DNA of 64,000 bases from Alphaproteobacteria bacterium (GTDB lineage Bacteria; Pseudomonadota; Alphaproteobacteria; Micavibrionales; Micavibrionaceae). The translations under genes were made by a program, and so were the position numbers. Of the stretch, positions 26,694 through 34,709 are shown piece by piece; the stretch's first letter is position 1, and every line of letters begins with the position of its first letter. Under the pieces are notes generated by a model. The model was not told the DNA's origin, made no database searches, and saw only the letters and a program-made list of their open reading frames with translations. The stretch lies in assembly GCA_017302165.1 (NCBI GenBank), contig JAFLCW010000001.1, positions 1,231,048-1,295,047 on the forward strand, read 5' to 3'.

Positions 26694-27653
26694 ATGAAAA
26701 TTGTATTGAAGCCTTACTGGGTCGCGGAAGAATGTTTTCTTCAAGAAGCTATTTTATGGGTAGGCTTTAATCGCATCCCGCTTTCAGAAATTATGCCTGA
26801 CAAAGTGGACTATCGTTTTGACAGTGACGTTCAAGACGAATATCAGCCAAGAATCCCTGATGATCACGGATATATTGAAAGCCATGAAGCGGTGCGGGTA
26901 GGCCTTCCGCCAAACCCAGAATGGGAAGAAATAATTAACGATGATTTTGATTACAATGCGCCTTATGTGCCCCGCGATATTGAAACGATCAAATCGTTCC
27001 TTGAACTGGATTTGCCCGAAGAAGAAAAAGAAAAGTTAAGGACCGCTATTCCAGAAGCCGAAAAAAGGGCTGCTGAACAAGCCGATTGGGATGAAAAATA
27101 TGCTGAATACATAGAACTTGTAGAAGCAAAAATATATGTCGCCCTTCGTGAAGGTCAGCTTGAAGCATCGGGTCGAAAGATCCCGAAGCCCGAAGTAGAT
27201 TATACAAAGAGCTGGGTGGAATACGAACATGAACCGATTCAAAAGGAATTTTGGCGGGCCGATAAAATTGATTGGATGCAATCCGCGTCAGAAAACCCGA
27301 AGGGGCATTATTGCCATATCTGTGTAAAAATGGAACAACTTATGGCCATTTTTCCTCCACCAGCGCCGGAACAAACGAAGGCTGTCCATATGGTAGCCGA
27401 TCAATTCATCCTAAATGAAAATCAAGTAGAGGTCGCGGTACCGAAAAGAAAGCGCGGAAGGCCCGCGAAGGATTGGGACAGCTTCCATCTTGAAGTAATG
27501 GCACGGGTAAAAAGTGAACACCTGCCAGAAAAACAAGAGGCATTTATTTCAGATATGCAATCATGGTGCTTAAAAAACTGGGGCGAGGATATTGGGCGCA
27601 GTACAATTCTTGAGAAAGTAAGCCCAGTTTATAAGAAATTCAAAAACTTATGA
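26694..27653 (+). CDS. Hypothetical protein with AT-hook-like motif
   Basis: A 319-residue acidic protein. Residues about 100-150 are highly charged and helical (LPEEEKEKLRTAIPEAEKRAAEQADW). Near residue 250 comes PKRKRGRPAKDWD, an AT-hook-like GRP core, followed by a short alpha-helical domain (FHLEVMARV...FISDMQSWCLKNWGEDIGRSTILEKV) of the kind seen at the C-terminus of small alphaproteobacterial element proteins. DNA binding is inferred from the hook. It is the first gene of the element and has its own terminator. Confidence 0.68.
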   Translation: MKIVLKPYWVAEECFLQEAILWVGFNRIPLSEIMPDKVDYRFDSDVQDEYQPRIPDDHGYIESHEAVRVGLPPNPEWEEIINDDFDYNAPYVPRDIETIKSFLELDLPEEEKEKLRTAIPEAEKRAAEQADWDEKYAEYIELVEAKIYVALREGQLEASGRKIPKPEVDYTKSWVEYEHEPIQKEFWRADKIDWMQSASENPKGHYCHICVKMEQLMAIFPPPAPEQTKAVHMVADQFILNENQVEVAVPKRKRGRPAKDWDSFHLEVMARVKSEHLPEKQEAFISDMQSWCLKNWGEDIGRSTILEKVSPVYKKFKNL

Positions 27654-27673
27654 CTGTCAGAATTATATAACTA

Positions 27674-27703
27674 AATGTCAGAAAATAATTTCTGACATTT
27701 TTT
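27674..27703 (+). terminator. Terminator after the AT-hook-like gene
   Basis: An 11-bp perfect inverted repeat (AATGTCAGAAA at 27674-27684 with TTTCTGACATT at 27689-27699), a four-base loop and a run of T residues, 21 bases after the stop. Confidence 0.75.
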
Positions 27704-27762
27704 AATCAATATGTGACCTTCGTTTTATAGAAATCCTGCCTTCATCCATACAAAGTTATGCG

Positions 27763-27957
27763 ATGAACACGCCCGTCAAAAGCATCACCGCCGCCCTGAA
27801 AAACCACGCCGGATCACACGGCGCGGATCAGGGGGCTGCGCTGGATGACATGGCCAGCCATAACCTTGCAGGCTTTTTAGGTACGTTGTTCGAGATTGAT
27901 CAGCGACTTCAAGCCGAAAGCCACCAGCTCAAGGAACATCCCCATGAAAATCAGTGA
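27763..27957 (+). CDS. Small hypothetical protein upstream of spoVG-like gene
   Basis: A 64-residue hydrophilic protein (MNTPVKSITAALKNHAGSHG...). It overlaps the start of the SpoVG-like gene by 14 bases, which suggests coupling. No family is recognised and no clear ribosome site is seen before the ATG. Confidence 0.5.
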   Translation: MNTPVKSITAALKNHAGSHGADQGAALDDMASHNLAGFLGTLFEIDQRLQAESHQLKEHPHENQ

Positions 27958-28249
27958 AGTCCAGATCAACCTGATCAAACCCAAGGACGGCCTGATCGGG
28001 TTCGCCGCGCTGGTCATCAACGGCGATTTTTACCTGTCCGGCATCGGCATCCACCGGAAACTGACCGGGGATGGATACCGCCTGACATACCCCACGCGTA
28101 AATCCGGCAGCCGGGATTTTGAGATATTTCACCCGATCAACCGGAACGCCGGACAGCAGATTGAAGCGGCGATATTCAGCCGTCTGAACGATGTATTGAA
28201 AACTTTGGAAAATAGTGATGCTGGATACGGTCGTGCTGACATTGCCTGA
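27944..28249 (+). CDS. SpoVG-family protein
   Basis: A 101-residue protein resembling SpoVG: MKISEVQINLI at the start, a central GLIGFAALVINGDFYLSGIGIH, then LTYPTRK and the signature FEIFHPINRNAGQQIEAAI. SpoVG proteins bind nucleic acids and act as regulators; copies are common in phages and plasmids. The ATG at 27944 has AAGGA eight bases upstream. It overlaps the replication protein gene by 32 bases, so the two are translated together. Confidence 0.75.
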   Translation: MKISEVQINLIKPKDGLIGFAALVINGDFYLSGIGIHRKLTGDGYRLTYPTRKSGSRDFEIFHPINRNAGQQIEAAIFSRLNDVLKTLENSDAGYGRADIA

Positions 28250-29366
28250 AAAAGATTTTTTAATCAGACATGGCGACAGGTTTACCCCTTCTGCCGGGTT
28301 CCTGCAAAACCCAATGTATGTGACAAACCAGATGGTTAAGGCCGTTTATAATCCGACCAATGCCGAAAAGCGTACTGGCTACAAGCCGCGCCTGACCCTG
28401 ATCAAAAAGCCCTTCACCGAACGGGTAAAAGCCATTTTCCTGCGCGTTGAATTTTCAGCGCCGAAGTTACTCTACGGAAACAATTTTGTGGAATTGCGCG
28501 GCCATGATGATTTTATGCCTGTCCTAACCGCGCTGCACACCGCGCTGGCCAGTATGGGGATCGCGGTATCGCTGGAAACCCTGAAAGCCGCCAGCTTATC
28601 GGCCATTCATTATTCAAAAAATATTCTACTGGAACGGGAAACACCTTGTTTCCTGCTGATCCGCGAACTGGAAAAACTTGACCTGTCAGCAAAGCTGGAT
28701 TTAACCCAGACCGATTTCAGAAACAGCGGCCAGATGGTCAAGTACCATGCAAGCACCTATGAAATCGCCCTGTACGACAAAGTGAAAGACCTGCAACAGG
28801 CCAGCACCTACGGCGACAAGCGCAGCGCGGAAGTTGATAATGCCAGCCAGCTTGATTTGCTGAACAGTCTGAAACTGCCCGAAGTCCTGCGGTTTGAAAT
28901 CCGGCTGAAATCACGGAAGCTGAAACCACTTTTGGCACAAATCGGCTACACCGGGCCGCTGACCTTTCAAAACCTGTTCAATGCCAGCCTATCCCGCGCC
29001 GTCCTGCTGCATTTCTGGAGCCAGATCACAGACGGGCTTTACCTGCTGAACCTGAACAGTGATGACCCCGCCGCCCTGATTGCGCGGATCAAGACCGCAC
29101 ACCCGCGCAAGCGCCAGACTAGCATCCTGCAACTAATCGGCTTCGCGCATACGGCGGAAAAGCTGGGCATCCGGGGCGCAAAACTGCATCTGGGCCTGAA
29201 TAACCAAACTTTCTACCGCATGAAAAAAGACCTGAAAGCATTGGACGGAACCCATACAACCCCTCGCTTTTCCATCCTGAAAGCGGTAAAAGGACAGATC
29301 ACCGAATTTATCCCGCTGATTGCGGATGATGTTGTGAAGACAGATTTATTGGAGAAAAGAGGATAA
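28218..29366 (+). CDS. Phage/plasmid replication protein, gene II/X-like
   Basis: A 382-residue protein resembling the filamentous-phage gene II/X replication proteins (Phage_CRI family). The characteristic FLRVEFSAPKLLYGNNFVEL and the following region with ALASMGIAVSLETLKAASLSAIHYSKNI are clear, and a Tyr-containing segment (KYHASTYEIALYDKVKDL) could supply the nicking tyrosine. The C-terminal part is basic and helical. The ATG at 28218 follows a GTG at 28215. If functional it would let the excised element replicate by rolling circle. Confidence 0.7.
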   Translation: MLDTVVLTLPEKDFLIRHGDRFTPSAGFLQNPMYVTNQMVKAVYNPTNAEKRTGYKPRLTLIKKPFTERVKAIFLRVEFSAPKLLYGNNFVELRGHDDFMPVLTALHTALASMGIAVSLETLKAASLSAIHYSKNILLERETPCFLLIRELEKLDLSAKLDLTQTDFRNSGQMVKYHASTYEIALYDKVKDLQQASTYGDKRSAEVDNASQLDLLNSLKLPEVLRFEIRLKSRKLKPLLAQIGYTGPLTFQNLFNASLSRAVLLHFWSQITDGLYLLNLNSDDPAALIARIKTAHPRKRQTSILQLIGFAHTAEKLGIRGAKLHLGLNNQTFYRMKKDLKALDGTHTTPRFSILKAVKGQITEFIPLIADDVVKTDLLEKRG

Positions 29367-29431
29367 ATATGGGGACATTTTTCATTTATTTTTCAGAATA
29401 TTTCAGATTTTCATTGAAATTTAACCTTCCC

Positions 29432-29498
29432 GAGGCAATATTAAAGGCAACAGCACCCGCCACGCCTCTCATGGAAGCGCACCCCGGCGGGTTTTTTT
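29432..29498 (+). ncRNA. Structured RNA candidate upstream of abiF (possible RNA antitoxin)
   Basis: The 132-base gap before the AbiF gene contains a promoter-like TTGAAA (29414-29419) with AATATT 17 bases later (29437-29442), then a compact structure ending in a T tract. ACCCGCC (29455-29461) pairs with GGCGGGT (29486-29492) and CGC/GCG pairs inside it. GAGGC (29432-29436) could also pair with GCCTC in the loop (29464-29468), crossing the first stem as a pseudoknot, but only if transcription starts upstream of it. The T run ends right at the abiF start. I recall a conserved RNA motif described upstream of Abi_2 genes; identity is untested. Confidence 0.62.
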
Positions 29499-30440
29499 AT
29501 GCCTGAATCAAGCCGAATATTCGACAAAAAAGCTTCAACACTGGACAAGCAGATCGCCCTGCTAAGTCAGCGTGGTCTTGTCATTAAAGACGAACCCAAA
29601 GCCCGACATTACCTGACAAATATCGGTTATTATCACCTGTCCGGCTATATGACGCATTTTCAGCATTGCGACCGGACGGACAGCCATCACCAGTTTTTCC
29701 CCGGCACAACATTCGACCAGATTCTGGATGTTTATACATTTGACCGCAAGCTGCGGCTGCTGATCATGGATGCCGTGGAAAGGATCGAAATTGCGGTCAA
29801 AAGCGCCATGATTAACGATCTATGTGTTCTGTACGGGCCACACTGGTACATGAACAAAAACCATTTTACGGACGGTTTTAAATACGACGGTTTTCTGCAA
29901 TCCATTCAAAAGGACATAGACCACGGCAAGGGCCGTGATAAGATCAAGAACGCTAGCATCCGGCATTACTATGAAACCTACGACGCCCCGGCTATGCCGC
30001 CGCTGTGGATGGTGTTCGAGGTGTTGTCCTTCGGAACCGTATCACTGATGTTCGGCTGGCTGCCCCATGCCGATCAGAAACGGCTTTCCGGTCAATTTAA
30101 TCTTGGCGTTCCCGTCCTGAAATCTTGGCTTCACGCCACCACCATCATCCGCAACCTCTGCGCCCACCATTCCCGCTTGTGGAACAGGATATTCACGTTT
30201 AAGCCCCTGATACCCAAAGGTATGGAAGCGGATTTCACTCCTAACACGCTGTTTTACGCCCAAGCACTGATGCTGAACGTGCTGATGCACAGCGTTTCGC
30301 CGGAATCACGCTGGACCGAGAAATTGAAAGATTTACTGGATGAATACCCGGCGATCCCTAAAGAGAAAATGGGGTTTCCTGAAAATTGGCACAATTTGCC
30401 CGTCTGGAAAGTAGAAAATAAAAATCAGGGAAGTAAATAG
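29499..30440 (+). CDS. abiF: Abi_2/AbiF-family HEPN abortive infection protein
   Basis: A 313-residue member of the Abi_2 (AbiD/AbiF) family. The N-terminal signature QIALLSQRGLVIKDEPKARHYLTNIGYYHLSGY is present, followed by FPGTTFDQILDVYTFDRKLRLLIMDAVERIEIAVKSAM. The HEPN-type RNase motif lies near residues 216-229 (IRNLCAHHSRLWNR, R-x4-6-H). Such proteins cause growth arrest or death on phage infection, probably by RNA cleavage. It is preceded by a terminator-like structured RNA and followed one base later by the ISP restriction-modification gene, placing it in a defence block. Confidence 0.88.
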   Translation: MPESSRIFDKKASTLDKQIALLSQRGLVIKDEPKARHYLTNIGYYHLSGYMTHFQHCDRTDSHHQFFPGTTFDQILDVYTFDRKLRLLIMDAVERIEIAVKSAMINDLCVLYGPHWYMNKNHFTDGFKYDGFLQSIQKDIDHGKGRDKIKNASIRHYYETYDAPAMPPLWMVFEVLSFGTVSLMFGWLPHADQKRLSGQFNLGVPVLKSWLHATTIIRNLCAHHSRLWNRIFTFKPLIPKGMEADFTPNTLFYAQALMLNVLMHSVSPESRWTEKLKDLLDEYPAIPKEKMGFPENWHNLPVWKVENKNQGSK

Positions 30441-30441
30441 C

Positions 30442-33400
30442 ATGAATTTTTCTGAATATGTTCAGGACATATCAAAACGCTTTGCCACCGGCAATGCCCG
30501 CGAACACGCTTACCGGCCATCCTTGCAAAACCTTCTGGAAGACACGATCCCCGATATTCTGGCCACCAACGATCCAGCACGCATTAAATGCGGCGCACCT
30601 GATTTCATCCTGACGCGCAGAAAAATTGATGTCGGCTATATCGAGGCCAAAGACATTGGCGTTGATCTGAACAAAACAGAAAAGGATGAACAGCTTAAAC
30701 GCTACCTTGAATCCCTCGATAATCTGATCCTGACGGATTATCTGGAATTTCGTTTTTTCCTGCATGGCCAGAAAGTCGAAACCATCCGTATTGCGGAAAT
30801 TGATGGTAAAACCATTCGCCCGTTGCCCGAAAATTTTGACCGCCTGAAAACCTTGCTGATCGACTTTGCGGCGTTTCAGGGCCAGACGATTAAATCCGCC
30901 AAAAAACTGGCCGCGATGATGGCGCATAAAGCACGGCTGATGCGCGATGTATTCAGGGCAACGCTGGAAGCTGAAGACGACAGCACCCTGAAAGACCAGA
31001 TGAAGGCGTTTAAAACCATCCTGATGCATGATCTGGACGCCGCGCAGTTTGCCGATATTTACGCCCAAACGATTGCCTACGGCCTGTTTACCGCCCGCCT
31101 GCATGACACCACACTGGAAGATTTCAGCCGCAGCGAAGCCCTGCTGCTGATCCCCGCCAGCAACCCTTTCCTGCGCCAGCTTTTCACCTACGTGGCCGGG
31201 CCGGAACTGGACAGTCGCGTTGTCTGGATCGTTGATGCCCTGTGCGAGGTTTACCGCGCTACCGACCTGCGGGATATTTTGAAGGACTTTGGAACTTCCA
31301 CCGGCCAGAACGACCCCATCCTGCATTTCTATGAAACCTTTCTGGGCGAGTACGATAAAAATATCAAAGAAATACGCGGTGTCTGGTACACCCCAGAAGC
31401 CGTTGTAAATTATATCGTCCGCGCCATTGACGACGTTCTAAAAGATCATTTCGGCCTGAAAGACGGTCTGGCGGATACCAGCAAAGTTGAAATTGAGGTT
31501 GAAACAGATCGTATTGAACGCGGCAGGCGGGCGAAGGAAAAACGCAGCGTTCACAAGGTTCAGCTTCTCGATGTTGCCACCGGCACAGGAACATTCCTTG
31601 CCGAAGCCGTAAAACAGATTTATCGCCGGTTCGAGGGGCAGGAAGGACTATGGAGCCGCTATGTCGATAACGACCTGTTGCCCCGACTGCATGGTTTTGA
31701 ATTGCTGATGGCGTCTTATGCCATGTGCCACATGAAGCTGGATTTGCTGCTGCGCGAAACCGGGTATAAGCCACTGGATAACCAAAGGCCGCCCCGCGTC
31801 GGCGTGTATCTGACCAATAGTCTTGAAGAACACCACCCGGATGCCGATACACTGTTCGCAAGCTGGCTATCCCACGAAGCCAACGCCGCCAGCCGCATTA
31901 AAAAAGATACGCCGATTATGATTGCCTTCGGCAACCCACCCTATAACGGGGAAAGCGTCAATAAGGGCAAGTGGATCATGGATTTGATGCAGGGCTATAA
32001 ACAAGAACCCAGAGGTGGAAAATTAAAAGAAAAAAATTCAAAATGGATTAACAACGACTACGCAAAATTTATTCGCATGGGCGAATATTTTATCGATAAA
32101 AATGGTGAAGGCGTTCTTGCCTACATTACAAGTCATTCATATCTGGATGGCCCGATTTTCAGAGGTATGCGCTATCATCTTCTTAAAACCTTTGATGATA
32201 TTTATATCCTCGATCTTCACGGCAATCCGCAAAAAGAAAAGGCGCCGGATGGTAGCGCCGATAAAAACGTATTCGATATTATCGAGGGCGTCAGCATTAT
32301 CATCGCTGTTAAGCATACCAAAAAGTCGGGCAAAAAGGCTTTGGCAAACCTGCATCACGCTGATCTTTGGGGCGACCGTAAACTGAAATATGATTTTCTA
32401 TTTAAAAAGAGTTTATCTTTAACGCCATTTACAAGGCTGGATTATCAAGAGCCATTCTATTTTTTTGTTCCAAAAAATTTTCAGGGCCAAAGTGGATATG
32501 AAACTGGATTTTCAGTTAAAGAAATTTTTCCTGTCAATAATACAGGGATTATCACAAAAAGAGATGAACTTTGTATACAGCCCACATTAGAAAAATCTTT
32601 TGAATCAATTCAGGATTTTCTTAATTTGCCGGAAGATGATGTGAAAAAGAAATATAAAATTTCCAAAGATGTTCGCGACTGGAAATATGAATGGGCGAAG
32701 GAAGATATTGTAAAATCAGGTGCTGATAAAAAATTAGTAATGCCCGTAAATTATAGGCCATTTGATATTCAATACACTTATTATACAGGTAAATCGAAAG
32801 GCTACGTCGGTTGGCCAGTAGCAAAAATAACAGATCATTTTTTTAACAAAAACAATATTGGGTTGATCACATCAAGAATGACAAAAGGTGAAAACTTTGC
32901 TCATTCCTTTGTGGCCAAAAATATGATTGAAGTTATTCACCTTTCTTCAAAAACATCCAATAACGCTTTTATCTTCCCACTGTATCTTTATCAGAAAACG
33001 ATGGGGATGGACGAGGAAAGGCAGCCCAATCTAAATCCAAAAATTTACGAAAAAATCAAAAAAATCGTTCCAGACGTAACACCTGAAACTTTATTCAATT
33101 ACATCTACGCTGCTTTGAATAGCCCTGTATATCGTCAGCGTTATACTGCTTTCTTAAAGATAGATTTCCCGCGCATCCCGTTTCCATCGGATTCAAAAAT
33201 CTTTCATGCGCTGGCCGAAAAGGGCGCGGCGTTGCGCGGCCTGCATTTGATGGAAAGCCCGGTGCTGGATAAGCCCATCACCACCTATCCGGTTGATGGT
33301 GACCATGAGGTTATCAAGCCGCGCTTTGAAAATGGAAAAGTCTGGATCAACGCCACCCAGTATTTCGGGAGCGTGCCGGAAGTGGCATGGAATTTTTACA

Positions 33401-33567
33401 TTGGCGGCTATCAGCCTGCACAGAAATGGCTGAAAGACCGCAAGGGCCGCAAACTGACCATCGACGACATCCGCCATTACCAGCGCATCATCGTTGCCCT
33501 TGTCGAAACCGACAGGATTATGAAGGAAATTGATCAAATCAAATTTTTACCGAATGACAAAAAATGA
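30442..33567 (+). CDS. Single-chain type ISP-like restriction-modification enzyme
   Basis: A 1,041-residue protein with an N-terminal nuclease-like region (about 1-150; DFILTRRKIDVGYIEAKDIG gives the D...ExK arrangement), a helical connector, a gamma-type N6-adenine methyltransferase (SAM motif DVATGTGTFLAEA near residue 377, catalytic NPPY near 497), and a long C-terminal part likely for target recognition. I see no helicase motifs between nuclease and methyltransferase, unlike LlaGI-type ISP enzymes of about 1,500 residues, so it may cut like a type IIG enzyme. The internal stretch around 32,400-33,100 is AT-richer, consistent with a swapped recognition region. Its stop overlaps the next gene (ATGA). 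Confidence 0.85.
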   Translation: MNFSEYVQDISKRFATGNAREHAYRPSLQNLLEDTIPDILATNDPARIKCGAPDFILTRRKIDVGYIEAKDIGVDLNKTEKDEQLKRYLESLDNLILTDYLEFRFFLHGQKVETIRIAEIDGKTIRPLPENFDRLKTLLIDFAAFQGQTIKSAKKLAAMMAHKARLMRDVFRATLEAEDDSTLKDQMKAFKTILMHDLDAAQFADIYAQTIAYGLFTARLHDTTLEDFSRSEALLLIPASNPFLRQLFTYVAGPELDSRVVWIVDALCEVYRATDLRDILKDFGTSTGQNDPILHFYETFLGEYDKNIKEIRGVWYTPEAVVNYIVRAIDDVLKDHFGLKDGLADTSKVEIEVETDRIERGRRAKEKRSVHKVQLLDVATGTGTFLAEAVKQIYRRFEGQEGLWSRYVDNDLLPRLHGFELLMASYAMCHMKLDLLLRETGYKPLDNQRPPRVGVYLTNSLEEHHPDADTLFASWLSHEANAASRIKKDTPIMIAFGNPPYNGESVNKGKWIMDLMQGYKQEPRGGKLKEKNSKWINNDYAKFIRMGEYFIDKNGEGVLAYITSHSYLDGPIFRGMRYHLLKTFDDIYILDLHGNPQKEKAPDGSADKNVFDIIEGVSIIIAVKHTKKSGKKALANLHHADLWGDRKLKYDFLFKKSLSLTPFTRLDYQEPFYFFVPKNFQGQSGYETGFSVKEIFPVNNTGIITKRDELCIQPTLEKSFESIQDFLNLPEDDVKKKYKISKDVRDWKYEWAKEDIVKSGADKKLVMPVNYRPFDIQYTYYTGKSKGYVGWPVAKITDHFFNKNNIGLITSRMTKGENFAHSFVAKNMIEVIHLSSKTSNNAFIFPLYLYQKTMGMDEERQPNLNPKIYEKIKKIVPDVTPETLFNYIYAALNSPVYRQRYTAFLKIDFPRIPFPSDSKIFHALAEKGAALRGLHLMESPVLDKPITTYPVDGDHEVIKPRFENGKVWINATQYFGSVPEVAWNFYIGGYQPAQKWLKDRKGRKLTIDDIRHYQRIIVALVETDRIMKEIDQIKFLPNDKK

Positions 33568-34055
33568 TTTGTGAAATCGTTTCTCAATTTATGCCGACCG
33601 CCGATCAGGACATCAAGGCGCTTGCTTTTATGGCTACAATTCTGCAATGCGCTGGTTTTCTAGTTATCGTCCATGATATGTGGCCGCTCTATAAAAAGGA
33701 AAAATCTATCCAATACATTTATTGGATTGTAGGCTTTTCACGTCGTGCGAAGCAGAACATGGATGCAGATTATGGATTTGGTACTGTTGCAATGATTGCA
33801 AATGCTACCACCCCCCTTTTAACTGCACTTGATAATCTTGCGAAATACGAGCCATCCCTAAAAGTCGAGAAGAAAGAAATTTTTCTAGATAAAGAAAAAT
33901 TTCCTGATTTTCACAACAGCCTTGAAGAAAAATATGAAGGAATTATTCAGAAAATTAAGTTAACTCCTGCTTGGCGGAATTGGTATGTAGGCGAAGCGGT
34001 AGCACTGATAGTCCTTGGTTATTTAATGCAGCTTTTCACTGTGATTCCATGTTAA
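33564..34055 (+). CDS. Small membrane protein coupled to the restriction-modification gene
   Basis: A 163-residue protein I do not recognise. A hydrophobic segment at about residues 18-37 (ALAFMATILQCAGFLVIVHDM) and another at the C-terminus (VGEAVALIVLGYLMQLFTVI) flank a soluble middle of about 100 residues with Lys/Glu-rich helices. The ATG overlaps the upstream stop (ATGA), so it is translated with the ISP enzyme. A defence accessory or membrane effector role is a guess from position. Confidence 0.72.
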   Translation: MICEIVSQFMPTADQDIKALAFMATILQCAGFLVIVHDMWPLYKKEKSIQYIYWIVGFSRRAKQNMDADYGFGTVAMIANATTPLLTALDNLAKYEPSLKVEKKEIFLDKEKFPDFHNSLEEKYEGIIQKIKLTPAWRNWYVGEAVALIVLGYLMQLFTVIPC

Positions 34056-34062
34056 ATTTATG

Positions 34063-34091
34063 TTGTACGGAATACATACAAGTGCTATACT
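34063..34091 (+). promoter_or_regulatory. Candidate higBA promoter with overlapping operator
   Basis: TTGTAC (34063-34068) and TATACT (34086-34091) are spaced 17 bases apart, and the inverted repeat TTGTA...TACAA (34063-34081) overlaps the -35 box, as expected for HigA autoregulation. A start from this promoter would leave only a very short leader before the higB ATG at 34104. Confidence 0.45.
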
Positions 34092-34103
34092 GGAGATAGA
34101 TGG

Positions 34104-34385
34104 ATGATCAGGTCATTTGCCTGCCGGGATACCGAAAAAGTCTGGAATGGCCTGAAAGTACGGGCTTTTCCGGGCGATATACAAAACCGGGCCTTGCGGA
34201 AGCTGCGCCAGCTTGATGCCGCGCAAACGCAGGATGACCTGAAAAACCCGCCCGGTAATCGTCTGGAAGCTCTCAAAGGCAACCGCAAGGGCCAGATGAG
34301 CATACGGATTAACGATCAGTGGCGTATCTGTTTCGTCTGGCAGGATAACGAAGCGCATGATGTTGAAATTGTTGATTACCATTGA
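34104..34385 (+). CDS. higB: HigB-type toxin (RelE/ParE superfamily)
   Basis: A 93-residue toxin. MIRSFACRDTEKVWNG, IQNRALRKLRQLDAA, LEALKGNRKGQMSIRINDQWRICFVW and the terminal HDVEIVDYH are the HigB hallmarks; the family cleaves mRNA on the ribosome. GGAG lies eight bases ahead of the ATG. The toxin precedes the antitoxin gene, as is normal for higBA, and is separated from it by 12 bases. Confidence 0.94.
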   Translation: MIRSFACRDTEKVWNGLKVRAFPGDIQNRALRKLRQLDAAQTQDDLKNPPGNRLEALKGNRKGQMSIRINDQWRICFVWQDNEAHDVEIVDYH

Positions 34386-34397
34386 AGGATGTAGAAA

Positions 34398-34709
34398 ATG
34401 ACCAAATATCTGAACAACCCGCACCCCGGCGAAATCCTGCAAGAGGAATTTCTGGAACCGCTTGCCCTGTCCCAGAACGCGCTGGCGCAGGCTATCGGCG
34501 TTCCGGCCAACCGGATCAATGAAATCATTCGCGGACGGCGCGGCATTACCGCCGATACCGACCTACGCCTTGCCCGTTTCTTCAAACTATCCGAAGGCTA
34601 CTGGCTGCGCCTGCAAAACACCTACGACATGATGGAAGCGCGACGCGAAGTCGGCAAGGACATCGGCAAGATCAAGCCGTATAGGATGCAGGAAGGGGCA
34701 TATGCTTAA
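34398..34709 (+). CDS. higA: HigA-type antitoxin (HTH XRE)
   Basis: A 103-residue antitoxin with an N-terminal HTH (NPHPGEILQEEFLEPLALSQNALAQAIGVPANRINEIIRGRRGITADTDLRLARFF compressed in residues about 7-62) and the C-terminal WLRLQNTYDM motif typical of HigA/VapI. It neutralises HigB and should repress the shared promoter. Its stop overlaps the start of the next gene (TAATG). Confidence 0.94.
   Translation: MTKYLNNPHPGEILQEEFLEPLALSQNALAQAIGVPANRINEIIRGRRGITADTDLRLARFFKLSEGYWLRLQNTYDMMEARREVGKDIGKIKPYRMQEGAYA

Noticed and set aside
26552..26770. A 72-residue open frame before the AT-hook-like gene
   Set aside because: No ribosome site, no family features, and it overlaps the start of the better-supported 26694 gene.
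32010..32060. Phase-variable homopolymer in the ISP enzyme gene
   Set aside because: The longest run is only about seven A residues, not long enough to argue for slippage.
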